A stretch of 64,000 bases of DNA, taken from contig NZ_AP024888.1 of NCBI RefSeq assembly GCF_024346995.1, positions 434,001-498,000 of the forward strand, given 5' to 3'. The translations under genes and the position numbers were made by a program. The notes under the pieces were generated by a model. That model was given only the letters and a program-made list of their open reading frames with translations, had not been told where the DNA came from and did not search any database. Source of the stretch: Vibrio palustris. GTDB lineage: Bacteria; Pseudomonadota; Gammaproteobacteria; Enterobacterales; Vibrionaceae. Shown here piece after piece: positions 46,070 through 56,055 of this stretch (position 1 is its first letter; each line of letters begins with the position of its first letter).

Positions 46070-46101
46070 GACTCCAGACTTTATCGGTTCTGGAGTTTTT
46101 T
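46070..46101 (+). terminator. Terminator after the small exported protein
   Basis: ACTCCAGA (46071-46078) pairs with TCTGGAGT (46089-46096) around a ten-base loop, then T run. Confidence 0.85.
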
Positions 46102-46365
46102 GATCGTGCCTCTCTCGGTATTATCCACTGTCTTTATCGTCATTTGAGTTTGCCACTCTCTTCGCTGGAGAAGTCAGGCTATTTAGGTTAATGACGTCTG
46201 ATTTAAATAGCGGTCGCTTATTAAACTTAACCTAACCGATGACTCCGTAACTAAGGGGATATCATTTTCGGTCCGGTGGTTTTTTTATTTCAGAGGGGGA
46301 GTAATAGAAAAACAAGAGTGACAGTGTTAACGCAAAAGGTCAGACAATTAGCATACCGCCAGCGA

Positions 46366-46397
46366 TAAAAAAACCGATGCCGTAGCATCGGTTTTTT
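46366..46397 (-). terminator. Terminator of the fruBKA operon
   Basis: AAACCGATGC (46371-46380), loop CGTA, GCATCGGTTT (46385-46394) with A and T runs outside, about 67 bases beyond the fruA stop. Confidence 0.9.
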
Positions 46398-46463
46398 AGC
46401 GTCAGCGAATGAAACAATCCCATCCGTTTAGACAAATATCGATTGTTTCTTGTCGATTACTGC

Positions 46464-48218
46464 CTATAGTAAGTTACTTTCGACTTTTGGTACTGGCTTA
46501 ATTGCTGAGTAGATAGTCGCAGTGACTACCGTACCAATCACAATCGCTAGAAGGTATAGCAGTGCATGTGAAATCGCACCAGGGATCAACAGTACAAATA
46601 GACCACCATGTGGCGCCATAAGTTTGATGTTGAAGTACATAGAAAGCGCACCAGTAATCGCACCACCAATCATACAAGATGGAATCACACGCACTGGATC
46701 TTTCGCTGCGAATGGAATCGCACCTTCAGAGATGAAGCATAAACCAAGAACAAAGGCTGCTTTACCACCTTCACGTTCTGCTGCAACAAATTTACGGCGT
46801 GCCACAAATGTTGCTAGACCCATCGCTAGTGGTGGAACCATACCCGCAGCCATGATTGCCGCCATTGGTAAGTATTGTTGTGAAGCGAGTAGACCAACAC
46901 CAAACGTGTAAGCGGCTTTGTTAACAGGACCGCCCAAGTCGAAACACATCATCGCGCCAAGGATAATACCCAGTACGACTGCGTTTGCTTCACCCATTGT
47001 GTTAAGGAAGTCGGTCATTGCAGTCATAATTGCCGCAACTGGTGTACCAACCACGTAAATCATCACCAAACCGGTAAATAAACTCGCCACGAATGGAATA
47101 ATCAAAATTGGCTTTAATGATTCCATTGAGGTTGGAATCGGCAATTTATCAGCAATCAGTTTCGCAGAATAACCTGCAATGAAACCGGCTAAAATACCAC
47201 CAAGGAAACCCGCCCCCAGCGTACTTGCGAGCATACCACCAATCAGACCCGGAGCGAGACCAGGGCGATCCGCAATCGAGAAGGCAATAAAGCCAGCTAA
47301 AACAGGAATCATCAGTTTGAAGGCTGCGCCGCCACCAATATTCATTAATGCGGCAGGCAATGTACCTTCTTGTTCAAACGCTTTGATACCAAACACGAAA
47401 GACAGGGCGATTAATAAACCACCGGCTACCACAACTGGCAGCATGTGCGACACACCTGTCATAAGGTGTTTGTAAACGCCTTTTTTCTCTTCTGTTTGGC
47501 TGCTTTCTTCATTAGAAGCCGCACCAGTTTGTTGGTAAACCGTTGCAGTAGCAAATGCGTTATTGATTTCTTGCTCGGTTTTTTTCAATGCCGCGCCAGT
47601 GCTGGTACGGTACATTTTTTTGCCGACGAAACGGTCAAGCGCAACATCGATATCACAGGCAATGATAACCACATCCGCTTGTGAAATTTGCTCTGAAGTC
47701 AGTTGGTTTTTCGCACCAACCGAGCCGCGTGTTTCCACGTGGATTTCGTGACCTAGGCGTTTTGCTTCTTCGGTTAACGCGTCGGCTGCCATAAAGGTGT
47801 GTGCAACACCCGTTGGACAAGCGGTAATCGCGACAATTTTCTTCGCGCCGGTTGCGTCCGCTGCTGGAGCCGCTGTTGGCGCACTTGCTGTCGTCACGTT
47901 ATCTTGCGTCAGCTCTTGTGCTTGTTCTGTGGCGGTTTTTAAATACGCCGCCGCATCAGCCATGCAAGCTGAGATGTCGCTTTGATAGACTTTTTTACCA
48001 ACGAAACGTGATGTATCTATGTCAGTATTGGCAGCAATAACTACCACATCTGCTCCATCAATATCCGCTTGTGATAGAGGCGTCGCGTCAATCACTGAAC
48101 TTTGGCATTCCACTTTCGCAGTCCAGTTGAGAGATTGAGCAGCTTGCTCTAGCAAGCCAGCGGCTATGATGCTGTTCGCCACGCCACTTGGGCAGGCTGT
48201 AATAATGGCAATATTCAT
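46464..48218 (-). CDS. fruA: PTS fructose transporter subunit IIBC
   Basis: Imports fructose and phosphorylates it to fructose 1-phosphate. The 584 residues hold two IIB domains in tandem: a first at about 1-100 (NIAIITACPSGVANSIIAAGLLEQAA) and a second at about 128-225 (KIVAITACPTGVAHTFMAADAL), each with the ACP-S/T-G phosphocysteine loop. The IIC membrane domain follows, with about eight to ten helices (FGIKAF.., PGLAPGLIGGMLA, GGPVNKAAYTFG). The first IIB copy is the non-catalytic B' of the enteric FruA layout. Third gene of fruBKA, 15 bases after fruK. Confidence 0.95.
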   Translation of the reverse strand: MNIAIITACPSGVANSIIAAGLLEQAAQSLNWTAKVECQSSVIDATPLSQADIDGADVVVIAANTDIDTSRFVGKKVYQSDISACMADAAAYLKTATEQAQELTQDNVTTASAPTAAPAADATGAKKIVAITACPTGVAHTFMAADALTEEAKRLGHEIHVETRGSVGAKNQLTSEQISQADVVIIACDIDVALDRFVGKKMYRTSTGAALKKTEQEINNAFATATVYQQTGAASNEESSQTEEKKGVYKHLMTGVSHMLPVVVAGGLLIALSFVFGIKAFEQEGTLPAALMNIGGGAAFKLMIPVLAGFIAFSIADRPGLAPGLIGGMLASTLGAGFLGGILAGFIAGYSAKLIADKLPIPTSMESLKPILIIPFVASLFTGLVMIYVVGTPVAAIMTAMTDFLNTMGEANAVVLGIILGAMMCFDLGGPVNKAAYTFGVGLLASQQYLPMAAIMAAGMVPPLAMGLATFVARRKFVAAEREGGKAAFVLGLCFISEGAIPFAAKDPVRVIPSCMIGGAITGALSMYFNIKLMAPHGGLFVLLIPGAISHALLYLLAIVIGTVVTATIYSAIKPVPKVESNLL

Positions 48219-48233
48219 AGTGATGACCTTGTC

Positions 48234-49184
48234 TTATTCAGTAAGTGCACTTACTGGTTTTAATTGGATTTTTTCTTGTAGGGTGTTTAATGCTTGTGCG
48301 TCATCTATACCAACGCCCACTTGGGACACGGCAAGCGCAGACAGCGCAGTTGCAAAACAAATCAGCTCTGATTTTTCCATGGCTTGCATATGCCCCCAAC
48401 ACATACCCGCTACGAGCGTATCACCGGCACCAACGGTACTGACGACATTCATACGAGGCGGTTGTGCGTGTAACCATTCGCCTTGGTTAAACCACATGGT
48501 GCCATTAGCGCCCATGGAGACAACAATATTCTCAATGCCTTTATCAGCGAGTTCTTCTGCTGCGACTCGACATTCAGCGGGCGTATGCAGCTCACGGCCA
48601 ACAAATTGCGCCAGTTCTTCATCGTTTGGTTTAATTAACCATGGATGCGCATCTAGTCCTTGCGCTAACGCTGCACGACTACTATCAAACAGAACTTTTT
48701 TGCCCATTTGATGCAGTTTCTCAATCCATTGCGCGCATTGCTCTGCAGAAACCCCGGCAGGCAGGCTGCCAGCCATCACGAAGAAATCGTGATCCTCAGC
48801 TAAGCGCATCAATGTCTCTTCAAAGGCGGCAATCGCTTGTGCATTGACATGAATCCCAGGGAAGTTGATATCGCTGACTTCCCCGCTGGCTTCAACCAAT
48901 TTAACATTGATACGCGTTGAACCAGCAATACGGACAAACTCGTCTTGTGCGCCCATGTCTTTAAACAGCTGTGCGAACATTTCTTGGTTATCGGCACCAA
49001 GAAAGCCTGTAACGGTTACATCTGCACCTAAGTCACTGAGTACTTTAGCTACATTCACACCTTTACCGGCGGCATGAAGATCGCTGTCTTTGACTAAGCT
49101 TACCGAGCCGACATTGACGGTATCAAGGTTACCGGTCAAGTCTAATGCTGGGTTTAGCGTAATCGTGACTACTTTTTTCGTCAT
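48234..49184 (-). CDS. fruK: 1-phosphofructokinase
   Basis: Phosphorylates fructose 1-phosphate to fructose 1,6-bisphosphate. The 316 residues are a PfkB/ribokinase-family sugar kinase. Evident are the N-terminal VTITLNPALDLT, the substrate loop HAAGKGVNVAKVLSDLGADVTVTGFLG, and the C-terminal STVGAGDTLVAGM with the catalytic Asp. It lies between fruB and fruA, 9 bases from fruB. AAGGAGATCTC upstream of ATG 49184. Confidence 0.95.
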   Translation of the reverse strand: MTKKVVTITLNPALDLTGNLDTVNVGSVSLVKDSDLHAAGKGVNVAKVLSDLGADVTVTGFLGADNQEMFAQLFKDMGAQDEFVRIAGSTRINVKLVEASGEVSDINFPGIHVNAQAIAAFEETLMRLAEDHDFFVMAGSLPAGVSAEQCAQWIEKLHQMGKKVLFDSSRAALAQGLDAHPWLIKPNDEELAQFVGRELHTPAECRVAAEELADKGIENIVVSMGANGTMWFNQGEWLHAQPPRMNVVSTVGAGDTLVAGMCWGHMQAMEKSELICFATALSALAVSQVGVGIDDAQALNTLQEKIQLKPVSALTE

Positions 49185-49193
49185 GAGATCTCC

Positions 49194-50327
49194 TTAACTC
49201 TCGCCTAGGCCAGATTCGATCGCGGCGCCGATAGCGGCTAATGCTTCAGCGGCATCGGCACCTTCAGCGGTAAATTGCAGCTGGTGACCTTTTTTGACGC
49301 CTAATGCGATAACCTTCATTAAGCTCTTCGCATTTACCGAGCGGCCATCACCGTCTAGGTTGACTACTTTGATGGTTGATTCGAATTTTTTCGCTTCGGC
49401 AACCAACATCGCGCCAGGGCGAGCATGTAACCCGTGACCGTTTTTAATCACGAAGATTTGCGTATTATCGTCTCCTGACTCGGCGGAAACTTCTTCGCCA
49501 TTGAGTAGTGCGACAACGCTTTGCGCCGAATCGGCACTCACTAAGTCTGCTTGTTGCTGTTTAAACACTAAGCTTGAAATGTTCGCCATCAAGCCTTGGT
49601 GTGCACTGTTACAACCTGCTACTGCGATCAATGCTTTAACTGCTTGCCCATCAATTTGACAATCTGCATTGGTAGACACGAAAGAAAGGCCTGTACGGGT
49701 AACCCCTTTATTGCTACTGACTAACCAAAGGCCATTGCCAAGTGATGTTGGTGCTTTGGTCACAAGGTCAGCAACGAAGTCAGCGTTTGCATTGCCTTTG
49801 TTTTTCAATAGACCACCAGCAACCGCGCTCAATTGGACGATATCGTTGGCTGGAAATTGTACTTGTACAAGCGAAGCATCGAGGTCGGCTTCAAATTGTA
49901 CGTCACCATTGAGAATGGCGATGATATCTTTTTCAGTTTTAGCTGCTTTTAAGCTTTCTTCCACGCCATCTGAAGCAAGAACTTTGGTCAGTTGCTTCAA
50001 AATGCCGAGGTGCTCATCAGATTTAGCGGCGATACCGATCGCAACATAAACGGTGTTCCCATCTGCCCAATCAACCCCTGCAGGGAAGTGGTGGATAGCA
50101 ACGCCTGTACTATGAACAAGGTCACGTGTGTCCGTCGTTCCATGTGGAATAGCGATGCCATTACCAAGAAACGTGGAATTCTGACCTTCCCGGTTCAACA
50201 TTCCTTCTACATAACCGTCTGCGACGTAACCATTATCAGTTAGGTCGGCAGCGATCGCTCGAATCGCGTCAAGCTTGTCGTTCTGTGCTTGACCCAGTTT
50301 GATATCTTGCGTAGTAAGTTGCAGCAT
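49194..50327 (-). CDS. fruB: Fructose PTS diphosphoryl transfer protein (IIA-FPr)
   Basis: Passes phosphate from enzyme I to FruA. The 377 residues have an N-terminal EIIA-Man/Fru-type domain with phosphohistidine His62 in NGIAIPHGTTD, a central linker domain, and a C-terminal HPr-like (FPr) domain with His301 in NGHGLHARPGAML. I chose ATG 50327, preceded by AAAGGGGC; the longer frame to 50489 runs into the operator region. First gene of the fru operon, reading away from cra. Confidence 0.94.
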   Translation of the reverse strand: MLQLTTQDIKLGQAQNDKLDAIRAIAADLTDNGYVADGYVEGMLNREGQNSTFLGNGIAIPHGTTDTRDLVHSTGVAIHHFPAGVDWADGNTVYVAIGIAAKSDEHLGILKQLTKVLASDGVEESLKAAKTEKDIIAILNGDVQFEADLDASLVQVQFPANDIVQLSAVAGGLLKNKGNANADFVADLVTKAPTSLGNGLWLVSSNKGVTRTGLSFVSTNADCQIDGQAVKALIAVAGCNSAHQGLMANISSLVFKQQQADLVSADSAQSVVALLNGEEVSAESGDDNTQIFVIKNGHGLHARPGAMLVAEAKKFESTIKVVNLDGDGRSVNAKSLMKVIALGVKKGHQLQFTAEGADAAEALAAIGAAIESGLGES

Positions 50328-50417
50328 GTTTGCCCCTTTATATAGCCTTACGGCTTCATTGTTGTCACCACATTTCTTTGCTGTGGTATTTCGTTTGTGC
50401 TTTAGTGTCTGAACAAG

Positions 50418-50431
50418 CTGAATCGGTTCAG
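50418..50431. promoter_or_regulatory. Cra operator upstream of fruB
   Basis: CTGAATCGGTTCAG is close to a perfect palindrome matching the Cra/FruR consensus TGAATCGNTTCA. It lies about 90 bases before the fruB start. Confidence 0.85.
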
Positions 50432-50563
50432 TAAAGCAGTCAAAAAATTCAGCGAAACCACTTTTTGTCAAAAATCGTTGGTGTTTCACAGAATCAAAAA
50501 TAGTCTATAAAACTCAATAGGTCGATTATATTATGGCTTGGCTGAACACTTTAGCATGCTATA

Positions 50564-50577
50564 CTGAATCGATTCAG
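50564..50577. promoter_or_regulatory. Cra operator overlapping the cra promoter
   Basis: CTGAATCGATTCAG is a perfect 14-bp palindrome of the Cra consensus, starting inside the cra -10. Suggests autoregulation by Cra. A weaker GCTGAACACTTTAGC at 50541-50555 may be a further half-conserved site. Confidence 0.85.
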
Positions 50578-50668
50578 CAAGGAATGCAACTGCAAAAAGT
50601 AAGAGGTCGTGATTTCTATGATCCGACGCACATTGACAGTAAAAGAGCTCAAAAACGAGACCAAAACT

Positions 50669-51655
50669 ATGACCTTAGATAAGATCGCCAAGTTGGCAGG
50701 CGTATCGAAAACAACGGCGAGTTATGTCATTAATGGCAAAGCGCAGAAATATCGAATCAGTGAAAAAACGCAAAAAAAAGTGTTAGATATTGTGGCCCAG
50801 CACAACTATCGACCTGATCATGCCGCGTCCGCACTGCGTGCCGGCAGTAGCCGTTCTTTTGGTTTGATTATTCCAGATTTAGAAAACACCAGTTACGCTA
50901 AATTGGCAAAATTACTTGAACAGAACTCTCGTCAAGCCGGTTATCAAATACTCATTGCGTGTTCGGATGATAACCCCGATACCGAGAAAGAAGTCGCGAG
51001 CACGTTAATTAGTCGGCGTATTGAGGCTTTATTTGTCGCGAGTACGATGCCCAATGCCAGCCACTTTTATCAAAACTTACAAGCAATGGGGACACCAGTG
51101 ATCGCCATTGACCGTCCCTTAGATGATGAGTATTTTGCCTGTGTCATCAGTGAAGATTTCAATTCCGCGTTAGAATTGACACGCTCAGTCCTCGACAACA
51201 GTGTTCGTAGCATCGGTTTGATTGGCGCATTGCCAGAATTGAGCGTATCGCAAGAACGTCAGTTGGGATTTGAAGATGCGATTGAACCTTATGGATTAGT
51301 CCCTTTATTAGGGTACGGAGAGCACTTTCATCGTAATGATGCGCGTACGGTATTTACCCGTTGGGTGGATGCGGGCTGTGTTCCAGATGCGGTGGTAGCG
51401 ACGTCTTATACCTTGCTAGAAGGGATTTTAGATGTGCTGTTAGAGTATCCAGATTTAATGCAGCGTATTCGTTTGGCGACTTTTGGTGATAATCGCTTAT
51501 TAAATTTTTTACCAACTAAAATTAATTCGATGCCGCAACAATTTGAATTAATTGCCGATAGCGCTCTAGAGTTGGCGCTTAATGCGTCGGCGAAACGTTG
51601 TCAGCCGGGGATTGAATTTGTGCCTCGTAAGCTCAAAATGCGCTCTAATGCGTGA
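50669..51655 (+). CDS. cra: LacI-family catabolite repressor/activator Cra (FruR)
   Basis: Responds to fructose 1-phosphate and controls fru and central carbon genes. The 328 residues begin MTLDKIAKLAGVSKTTASYVINGKAQKYR, the Cra helix-turn-helix including its distinctive Y-V-I-N-G-K-A; a periplasmic-binding-like effector domain follows (SFGLIIPDLENTSYAKL onward). The frame is open to 50609, but only the ATG at 50669 gives the conserved Cra N-terminus. Divergent from fruBKA. In V. cholerae I recall FruR acting as an activator of fru rather than a repressor. Confidence 0.94.
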   Translation: MTLDKIAKLAGVSKTTASYVINGKAQKYRISEKTQKKVLDIVAQHNYRPDHAASALRAGSSRSFGLIIPDLENTSYAKLAKLLEQNSRQAGYQILIACSDDNPDTEKEVASTLISRRIEALFVASTMPNASHFYQNLQAMGTPVIAIDRPLDDEYFACVISEDFNSALELTRSVLDNSVRSIGLIGALPELSVSQERQLGFEDAIEPYGLVPLLGYGEHFHRNDARTVFTRWVDAGCVPDAVVATSYTLLEGILDVLLEYPDLMQRIRLATFGDNRLLNFLPTKINSMPQQFELIADSALELALNASAKRCQPGIEFVPRKLKMRSNA

Positions 51656-51778
51656 GCCTGTTGGGGGCTGAGTTAACTCACGAGCAAATTGTCGGCAAAT
51701 TGCTCGTATGGCTGTCGCAGCTAAGAAAGGACTTAGGTATACTGAGTCCATCTCTTTGCGCATAACGACAGGACATCA

Positions 51779-52921
51779 ATGAAGTTTTTGCATACCTCCG
51801 ATTGGCACCTTGGCCGTCAATTTCACAATGTATCGTTGCTCGATGATCAGGCCGCCATTTTAAATCAAATCGTTCAATATATTGCCGATAACCCCGTTGA
51901 TGCCTTAATCATTGCGGGTGATATTTACGATCGTTCAGTTCCACCTGCCAATGCCATTGAATTACTCGATCAGATATTGACGACCTTATGCGAAGATATG
52001 AACGTCCCCGTGATTATGATTCCAGGCAATCACGATGGGGCTGCTCGGTTAGCATTTGGCGCCCGTCATATGCGTAATGCGGGTTTGCACATTATTGCCA
52101 ATTTTGAGCAGATGCTCGAACCGGTCGTGTTATCGTCAGAGGACGCTGGCGAAGTGGCATTTTACGGTATGCCATATCATGATCCTGAAGTGGTGCGTCA
52201 CGCTTATCAAGTGTCGCTCAGTAGCCATGATGAAGCGCACCAGTTATTGTGCGAAAAAATTACCGCTACCTTCAATCCGAATCAACATCATGTATTAATT
52301 AGTCACTGTTTTGTGGATGGTGCGATGGAATCAGATTCTGAGCGTCCACTGTCAATTGGAGGATCAGATCGGGTTAATCATGAACATTTTATGCCATTTG
52401 ATTATGTGGCGTTAGGCCATCTTCATCAGCCACAGAAAAAAGGCTGTGATTACATTCGTTATTCGGGCTCGCTGATGAAATACAGCTTTTCCGAGCAGCA
52501 TCAGAACAAAGGCATGACATTGGTCTGTTTTGATAAGCAAGGGTTTGCGGGAAGTGAATCGATCCCTTTAGTGTCTCCTCACGACATGCGCATTATCGAA
52601 GGAGAGCTACACACTATTATTGCCAATGCTGCGCACGACCCCCAACCGAATGATTATTTATTGGTGAGATTGACGGATCAGCACGCGATTTTAGATCCGA
52701 TGGAAAAACTGCGTCAGGTATATCCGAATGTGCTGCATATTGAAAAGCCGGGCATGTTAATAGGTGTCGACCAACCGGTCACTAGCCAGCGTTTAAAGCG
52801 CAGTGAAGTCGATATGTTTGCAGATTTTTTTAATGAAGCGCAGCAAGCCAATCTGACTAGCGCGCAAGCCGAGGCGATTGCCGCTGTCGTGCATGAATTA
52901 AAGCAAGGAGACAGCGAATAA
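51779..52921 (+). CDS. sbcD: Exonuclease subunit SbcD
   Basis: Mre11-like nuclease that, with SbcC, cleaves hairpins and DNA ends. The 380 residues contain the metallophosphoesterase motifs HTSDWHLGRQF, IAGDIYDRSVPP, PGNHDG, LISHCF and LGHLHQPQ (metal-binding His and Asp all present). Its stop is immediately followed by the sbcC start. No terminator between. Normal length for SbcD. Confidence 0.95.
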   Translation: MKFLHTSDWHLGRQFHNVSLLDDQAAILNQIVQYIADNPVDALIIAGDIYDRSVPPANAIELLDQILTTLCEDMNVPVIMIPGNHDGAARLAFGARHMRNAGLHIIANFEQMLEPVVLSSEDAGEVAFYGMPYHDPEVVRHAYQVSLSSHDEAHQLLCEKITATFNPNQHHVLISHCFVDGAMESDSERPLSIGGSDRVNHEHFMPFDYVALGHLHQPQKKGCDYIRYSGSLMKYSFSEQHQNKGMTLVCFDKQGFAGSESIPLVSPHDMRIIEGELHTIIANAAHDPQPNDYLLVRLTDQHAILDPMEKLRQVYPNVLHIEKPGMLIGVDQPVTSQRLKRSEVDMFADFFNEAQQANLTSAQAEAIAAVVHELKQGDSE

Positions 52922-55900
52922 ATGCGTCCTATTTCTCTGACATTGCAAGCCTTTGGGCCATTTGCCGATCAGCAAACGATTGAGTTTGATCGCTTTGGCG
53001 CCGCGCCATTATTTTTGATCAATGGAGCAACGGGAGCGGGTAAAAGTTCGATTTTAGATGCCATATGTTACGCCCTTTATGGCGAAACCACGGGAAGTGA
53101 ACGCACGGGCGATCAAATGCGTTGTGACTATGCCGATCCTAACCTATTGACGTTTGTCCGTTTTGCCTTCGCTCTGGGGGATAAGCAGTATGAAGTTGAG
53201 CGCTACCCAGAGCAACAGGTACCGAAAAAACGCGGCGAAGGATTTACACGTAAAACTCATAGCGCCACGTTAATTCGTCGTGTTGAGGAAGAACAAACAC
53301 TGCTCGCGAATAAACCGACACCTGTGCGCAAAGCCGTGGAAGAGCTGCTGGGTTTAGAGGTCAATCAATTTCGTCAGGTGATGGTGATCCCACAAGGAAA
53401 ATTTAGAGAGCTGCTTATTGCCAACTCTAAAGATCGTGAAGCTATTTTTGGTCAGCTTTTTCAAACGCATATTTATACACAAATTGAGCGCGCTTTATTT
53501 GAACGGGCCGCGGGGATACGCAAAGAAAAAGACGAATTTGATAATCAAATAAAAGGGGCGCTGAATGTCGCAGCGCTGGAGAACGAAGGGGAACTGGATA
53601 ACGCCATCGCTGAATTGACGCCACGATTAGCGCAGAGTCAAGAAGCCTACAAAACGTCACAACAGCGGCGAGATAATGCCAAACAAGCTTTGCTTGATGC
53701 GCAGCAATTAGTTAAACAGTTCAACCAGTTAGCAACGCTTAAACAGGCGTTACATCAATTAAACACGCAACAAACGAGTATCGATGCTAAGCGTCAACAG
53801 ATCAAAAATGCCGAGCAAGCCGCACAGTTGGATGTCGCATATTCTCAATATAAAGATGCGCAAACTCAAACGGTGCACAGTCAGCAGCAGCAGACGAACG
53901 CTCAGCAAGCCGTCAACGATGCCACCCAGGCGCTGACACAAGCGCAAACCGAGTACGATGAGGTGCAAGCGCAGCAAACGGCGTTGCCCACGTTAACGCA
54001 AGAGCATTATGATTTGCAGAGTATGGAAAATAATGTTCGGCAACTCCAAACGCAGCAACAGGCATTGAGTCAAGCCCAGCAGACGTTGCAGCGTACTCAA
54101 CACAAACGTCAAGACATCGAACGTGCTATAGCAAATACTGAGCAGCAATTGGTGCAACAACGTCAGCAATGGGAGCAGGCTGCGCAGCAACGTGCCGGCT
54201 TAGAAGGGCAGAAACTCGCATTGACACAGTGTGTCGAGTTGATCAATAAACGACTGAATGAAAGTAAGTTATTGCGCCAATGTAGTGAAAAGCAGCAGGC
54301 AATGCAGGCATGTAATAACGACTATAACGCGGCAAAACAAACGAGCCTCTCGGCAGCTCGTTATGCCGATGAGCTTGAATTGAAGTGGCATCAGAATCAA
54401 GCAGCTATTTTAGCTGCTCGTTTACAACCCAATCAAGCTTGTCCAGTGTGTGGTAGCCATGAGCATCCTCATCCTGCGCAAAGTAATAGTGACACTGTCA
54501 CTAAAGAGCAGGTGCAAAGCGCACGACAACAGCAAAGCCGCGGTCATCAGCAAGAATTGTCGGCAGCGACTGCGTATCAGCAAGCGAGCGCGGATTTGCA
54601 TTTTGTGCAGCAACAACTGAGTGAATTGCAGGAAGACTTAGCACAGCAAGCCAGTTTAGATGAGTTGCAGCAGCAGCGCCAAGATTTGCAGTCCACGATT
54701 CAAGAGCGAGAAGCCATCAATCTTGAACGTTTTGCTGAGCAAATACGTCAAACAGAGCATCGTCTTACCCAGCATAAACAGCAAGCCGAGCAATTGCATG
54801 ATGAAACAGATAAAGCTCAGCAATATTATACTCAGTTAGAAACGGAGGTGAATCGATTACAAGCATCGTTACACCCCGATTGGAATACACTTGATAAAGT
54901 GCTGGCACGTAAGCAAAGTGTTGAGCAGCAAATGAAAGCGTTAACCACGCAGCTGCAAAATGCTGAGCAGCGTTTAAATCAAGCGCGCTCGGCGGCCGCC
55001 GCAGCGAATGCGTTTGCCGAGTCGGCCGCTAAACAACTAGAACAATGGCAGCAATCGCTTGAGACAATGCATGAGGCATGGCTAAGAGCACTGCAACAAA
55101 GTCCATTCACCGATGAGGCTGCCTACCAGCAGGCGCGTTTGTCTCATGATACCCGAACAGCACTTAACCAAGATGTTCACGCATTTGATGAGCAATTAGC
55201 CCGATTAACTGGTCAGTTAGAAAGCTTGCAGGCTCAGCTTGCCGAGCACACCATTCCCGATATTGTACCACTTGAAGCGACGCTTGAGGCTTGTCAAACA
55301 GAGGTCACTTCTGCCTTTAATCAAGTCACTGAGCTTGCTTCACGCATGGATAATTTACGTCAAGTCAAAGCGAAATTGGTGGACTTGTATGCGCGCAATC
55401 AAGCGTTAGAAGCCAAATATCAGGTGTATGGTACGTTAAGTGATATTGCGAACGGCCGCACTGGAGCGAAAGTCAGCTTACACCGCTTTGTACTAGGGGT
55501 CTTGCTCGATGATGTGTTGATTCAAGCGTCGCAGCGCCTACAAATCATGAGTCGTGGCCGCTATTTATTGAAGCGTAAACAAGAACGAGCGAAAGGTAAT
55601 GCCGGCTCAGGGTTAGATTTGATGGTAGAAGATGGCTATACCGGGAAATGGCGTGATGTGGCGACGTTATCAGGGGGCGAGTCATTTATGGCAGCGCTAT
55701 CGTTAGCATTAGGTGTCTCGGATGTTGTACAATCATACAGTGGTGGTGTCCGTCTCGACACGCTATTTATTGATGAAGGGTTTGGCAGCCTTGATCCGGA
55801 ATCGCTCGATTTGGCCATTCAAACCTTAGTGGATTTACAGCAAGGCGGGCGAACCATTGGGATCATTTCGCATGTTAGTGAACTTAAAGAACAAATTGCG

Positions 55901-55957
55901 CTGAGATTAGATATTCAAGCGTCCCGTTTGGGGAGTCACATTCAGCTGGTGTCTTAG
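52922..55957 (+). CDS. sbcC: Exonuclease subunit SbcC
   Basis: Rad50-like ATPase partner of SbcD. Walker A INGATGAGKSS (33-43) lies at the N-terminus; a very long Gln/Ala-rich coiled coil (about 200-830) follows with the zinc hook CPVC at 507-510 near its apex. The C-terminal lobe has ATLSGGESFMAALSLALG (signature), LFIDEGFGSLD (Walker B) and ISHVSEL. Length 1,011 is normal. Adjacent to sbcD with no gap. The repetitive Gln codons create many spurious opposite-strand frames. Confidence 0.95.
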   Translation: MRPISLTLQAFGPFADQQTIEFDRFGAAPLFLINGATGAGKSSILDAICYALYGETTGSERTGDQMRCDYADPNLLTFVRFAFALGDKQYEVERYPEQQVPKKRGEGFTRKTHSATLIRRVEEEQTLLANKPTPVRKAVEELLGLEVNQFRQVMVIPQGKFRELLIANSKDREAIFGQLFQTHIYTQIERALFERAAGIRKEKDEFDNQIKGALNVAALENEGELDNAIAELTPRLAQSQEAYKTSQQRRDNAKQALLDAQQLVKQFNQLATLKQALHQLNTQQTSIDAKRQQIKNAEQAAQLDVAYSQYKDAQTQTVHSQQQQTNAQQAVNDATQALTQAQTEYDEVQAQQTALPTLTQEHYDLQSMENNVRQLQTQQQALSQAQQTLQRTQHKRQDIERAIANTEQQLVQQRQQWEQAAQQRAGLEGQKLALTQCVELINKRLNESKLLRQCSEKQQAMQACNNDYNAAKQTSLSAARYADELELKWHQNQAAILAARLQPNQACPVCGSHEHPHPAQSNSDTVTKEQVQSARQQQSRGHQQELSAATAYQQASADLHFVQQQLSELQEDLAQQASLDELQQQRQDLQSTIQEREAINLERFAEQIRQTEHRLTQHKQQAEQLHDETDKAQQYYTQLETEVNRLQASLHPDWNTLDKVLARKQSVEQQMKALTTQLQNAEQRLNQARSAAAAANAFAESAAKQLEQWQQSLETMHEAWLRALQQSPFTDEAAYQQARLSHDTRTALNQDVHAFDEQLARLTGQLESLQAQLAEHTIPDIVPLEATLEACQTEVTSAFNQVTELASRMDNLRQVKAKLVDLYARNQALEAKYQVYGTLSDIANGRTGAKVSLHRFVLGVLLDDVLIQASQRLQIMSRGRYLLKRKQERAKGNAGSGLDLMVEDGYTGKWRDVATLSGGESFMAALSLALGVSDVVQSYSGGVRLDTLFIDEGFGSLDPESLDLAIQTLVDLQQGGRTIGIISHVSELKEQIALRLDIQASRLGSHIQLVS

Positions 55958-56011
55958 TCCGTTTTCATCGTCTTGCTTAAAGACAACCTAAGATGAAATA
56001 ACAGGGTGCAA

Positions 56012-56046
56012 AACAAAACAGGGAGCCGCTCACTCCCTGTTTTTAT
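56012..56046. terminator. Bidirectional terminator between sbcC and tonB
   Basis: AAAACAGGGAG and CTCCCTGTTTT around loop CCGCTCA, stem 56015-56043, between convergent genes. Confidence 0.85.
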
Positions 56047-56055
56047 GTATATCGC

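Larger units (their letters stand above)
46038..46463. other. Gap between the small exported protein and fruA
   Basis: Holds two terminators, one at 46070-46101 for the plus-strand gene and one at 46366-46397 for the fru operon. Between them I see no gene. Confidence 0.5.
50328..50668. other. Divergent control region between fruB and cra
   Basis: This 341-bp region holds Cra operators at 50418-50431 and 50564-50577 and a weaker one at 50541-50555, plus a likely cra promoter (TTGGCT at 50538-50543 and TATACT at 50560-50565, spacer 16). The operator at 50564 overlaps the end of the cra -10. Confidence 0.75.

Noticed and set aside
46522..48040. Several plus-strand open frames opposite fruA
   Set aside because: Antisense shadows of GC-biased third positions in fruA.
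53442..54616. Several minus-strand frames inside sbcC
   Set aside because: Created by repetitive Gln/Ala codons of the coiled coil.
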